From Schlesneria paludicola DSM 18645 (GTDB lineage: Bacteria; Planctomycetota; Planctomycetia; Planctomycetales; Planctomycetaceae), in the NCBI RefSeq assembly GCF_000255655.1, contig NZ_JH636434.1, forward strand, positions 108,977 through 172,976: 64,000 bases of DNA. Reading direction: 5' to 3'. Made by a program: the position numbers and the translations under genes. The notes below the pieces were generated by a model. It had not been told where the DNA came from and ran no database searches. It saw nothing but the letters and a program-made list of their open reading frames with translations. Of the stretch, positions 63,263 through 64,000 are shown piece after piece; position 1 is the first letter of the stretch, and each line of letters begins with the position of its first letter.

Positions 63263-64000
63263 GATTTGACCGCCCACATTTCAAGATAGTTTCGTGGGGC
63301 CACGGTTGCTCCACAGCCCCGCATCGCAGGTCCGGCCGCATTCTGCAGGGCTTCGGCCGCTTCTTCGACCGGGAAACCGCTCATCAGTACTTCGGCAAGT
63401 CCGCCGTACGCGCCAACATAGGTGAAGGATCGTTCCGAGAGTTCGACCAGACGTTCGTTGGTATCCACCGTCTTCAAGCCCACATTGTCCAACATGTCGG
63501 ACCATTCGGAGGGGCTATACCAGCGATTGGTGAACGCCTTGCGCGTTGTGCCACGCACACGCTTGATCGTCGGTGCCCCCGCGGCCGCCAGCTTCTTGTT
63601 TTTCTCTTCGATGTACTTCGCCGCCAGAATCAGCCAGTCCATGTACATTCGATCGGTTCCTTCGGGAACGGACCCAGAATAGAACGTCGAGTTGAATCCG
63701 AAGAGGCCTCCTGGTTTCAAAAGTCGCGAAATGGTTTTGAGCAACTTTTCCTTATCGTCAATGACATGGATCGCGTTGGCGATGGTGATGCAGTCGAATG
63801 TTTCATCTGGAAATGGCAAGTCGGTTGCCGATCCACACCCAAAGACCAGTGCTGGTTTACCGTCAACGACATCGTCAGTCAGCGCGAAGCCCGTTCTCAC
63901 ATCAAATCCGAGTTTTCGGAAGCGATCTGAGCTGAGTTCAATCTGGACGGGATCGTAATCCACACCGTTCAGGTGAGCTCCGGGAGCGAGACTGATCAGA
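63259..64000 (-). CDS. Class I methyltransferase, 5' end beyond the window
   Basis: At least 247 codons, running off the right edge. The visible part begins inside the SAM fold: SLAPGAHLNGVDYDPVQIEL (strand 2 with the acidic D), then ALVFGCGSATDLPFPDETFD, ITIANAIHVIDDKEKLLKTI, and SRLLKPGGLFGFNSTFYSG. The glycine motif I lies upstream of the window. The C-terminal TNRWYSPSEWSDMLDNVGLK resembles small-molecule or fatty-acid/polyketide-pathway methyltransferases. First visible gene of the operon with the two SDR genes by ATGA overlap. Confidence 0.8.
   Translation of the reverse strand, partial: LISLAPGAHLNGVDYDPVQIELSSDRFRKLGFDVRTGFALTDDVVDGKPALVFGCGSATDLPFPDETFDCITIANAIHVIDDKEKLLKTISRLLKPGGLFGFNSTFYSGSVPEGTDRMYMDWLILAAKYIEEKNKKLAAAGAPTIKRVRGTTRKAFTNRWYSPSEWSDMLDNVGLKTVDTNERLVELSERSFTYVGAYGGLAEVLMSGFPVEEAAEALQNAAGPAMRGCGATVAPRNYLEMWAVKS

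Overview
The window comes from a planctomycete chromosome, probably of the order Planctomycetales. The evidence is lineage-typical families: two DUF1559 proteins with a type IV prepilin-like N-terminus, a DUF1549/DUF1553 planctomycete cytochrome c protein followed by a DUF1501 protein, a TIGR03067-type secreted protein, a tetrahydromethanopterin-linked C1 gene (mch), and many secreted proteins of unknown function. GC content is moderate, genes lie on both strands, and most transcription units hold one to three genes. I saw no rRNA, tRNA, CRISPR array, prophage or intact insertion sequence.

Layout. 0-7.5 kb (minus strand): an RDD membrane protein behind a giant secreted carboxypeptidase-regulatory/thioredoxin fusion, then an MFS transporter coupled to a small redoxin-like protein. 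7.8-14.3 kb: a TPR/GT41 (O-GlcNAc transferase-like) protein, a methyltransferase, a tiny Tyr/Asn/Pro-rich exported protein, mch, and a RimK/MptN-like ATP-grasp ligase. 14.3-26.2 kb: a nine-EF-hand secreted protein coupled to a small membrane protein, an MBL-fold hydrolase, hemL, an Ala/Pro-rich protein with a repeated peptide, exported and membrane hypotheticals, a DacB-type peptidase, a DoxX-like protein, an M81 peptidase and pyrE. 26.5-38 kb: DUF1559, PepSY_TM, a methyltransferase, a leucine-rich-repeat protein, HdeD/DUF308, TIGR03067, and the cytochrome c/DUF1501 pair. 38-45 kb: a second LRR protein, a PhyH dioxygenase, a TRIC-like channel, tdh, serS and small hypotheticals. 44.7-46.7 kb is gene-poor and relatively AT-rich, and holds a frameshifted IS66 transposase remnant. 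46.7-57 kb: DUF1559 with a lipoprotein partner, an ABC-F ATPase, a dual-specificity phosphatase-like protein, and a 1,692-residue DUF4132-like protein coupled to a small partner. 57-64 kb (minus strand): a compact TPR / degenerate M50-like membrane protein / TPR operon, a PHB-depolymerase-like esterase, and a methyltransferase-SDR-SDR operon that runs off the right edge.

The most interesting items are: the three-gene TPR operon around a membrane protein that aligns by eye with M50 (site-2) proteases but has lost both metal motifs; a family of four dispersed ~97-bp inverted-repeat elements (plus one isolated tip) in intergenic regions; the two-gene DUF4132-like module; the thrice-repeated LDxIRxQ peptide in a disordered tail; and a GT41 protein lacking the usual active-site histidines.

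Translational coupling (ATGA, GTGA or TGATG overlaps) fixes several start codons: the redoxin (6179), the EF-hand protein (16207), the DUF4132-like gene (51920), the M50-like gene (59365) and both SDR genes (62432, 63262). All family names rest on reading motifs by eye. No database search was run.
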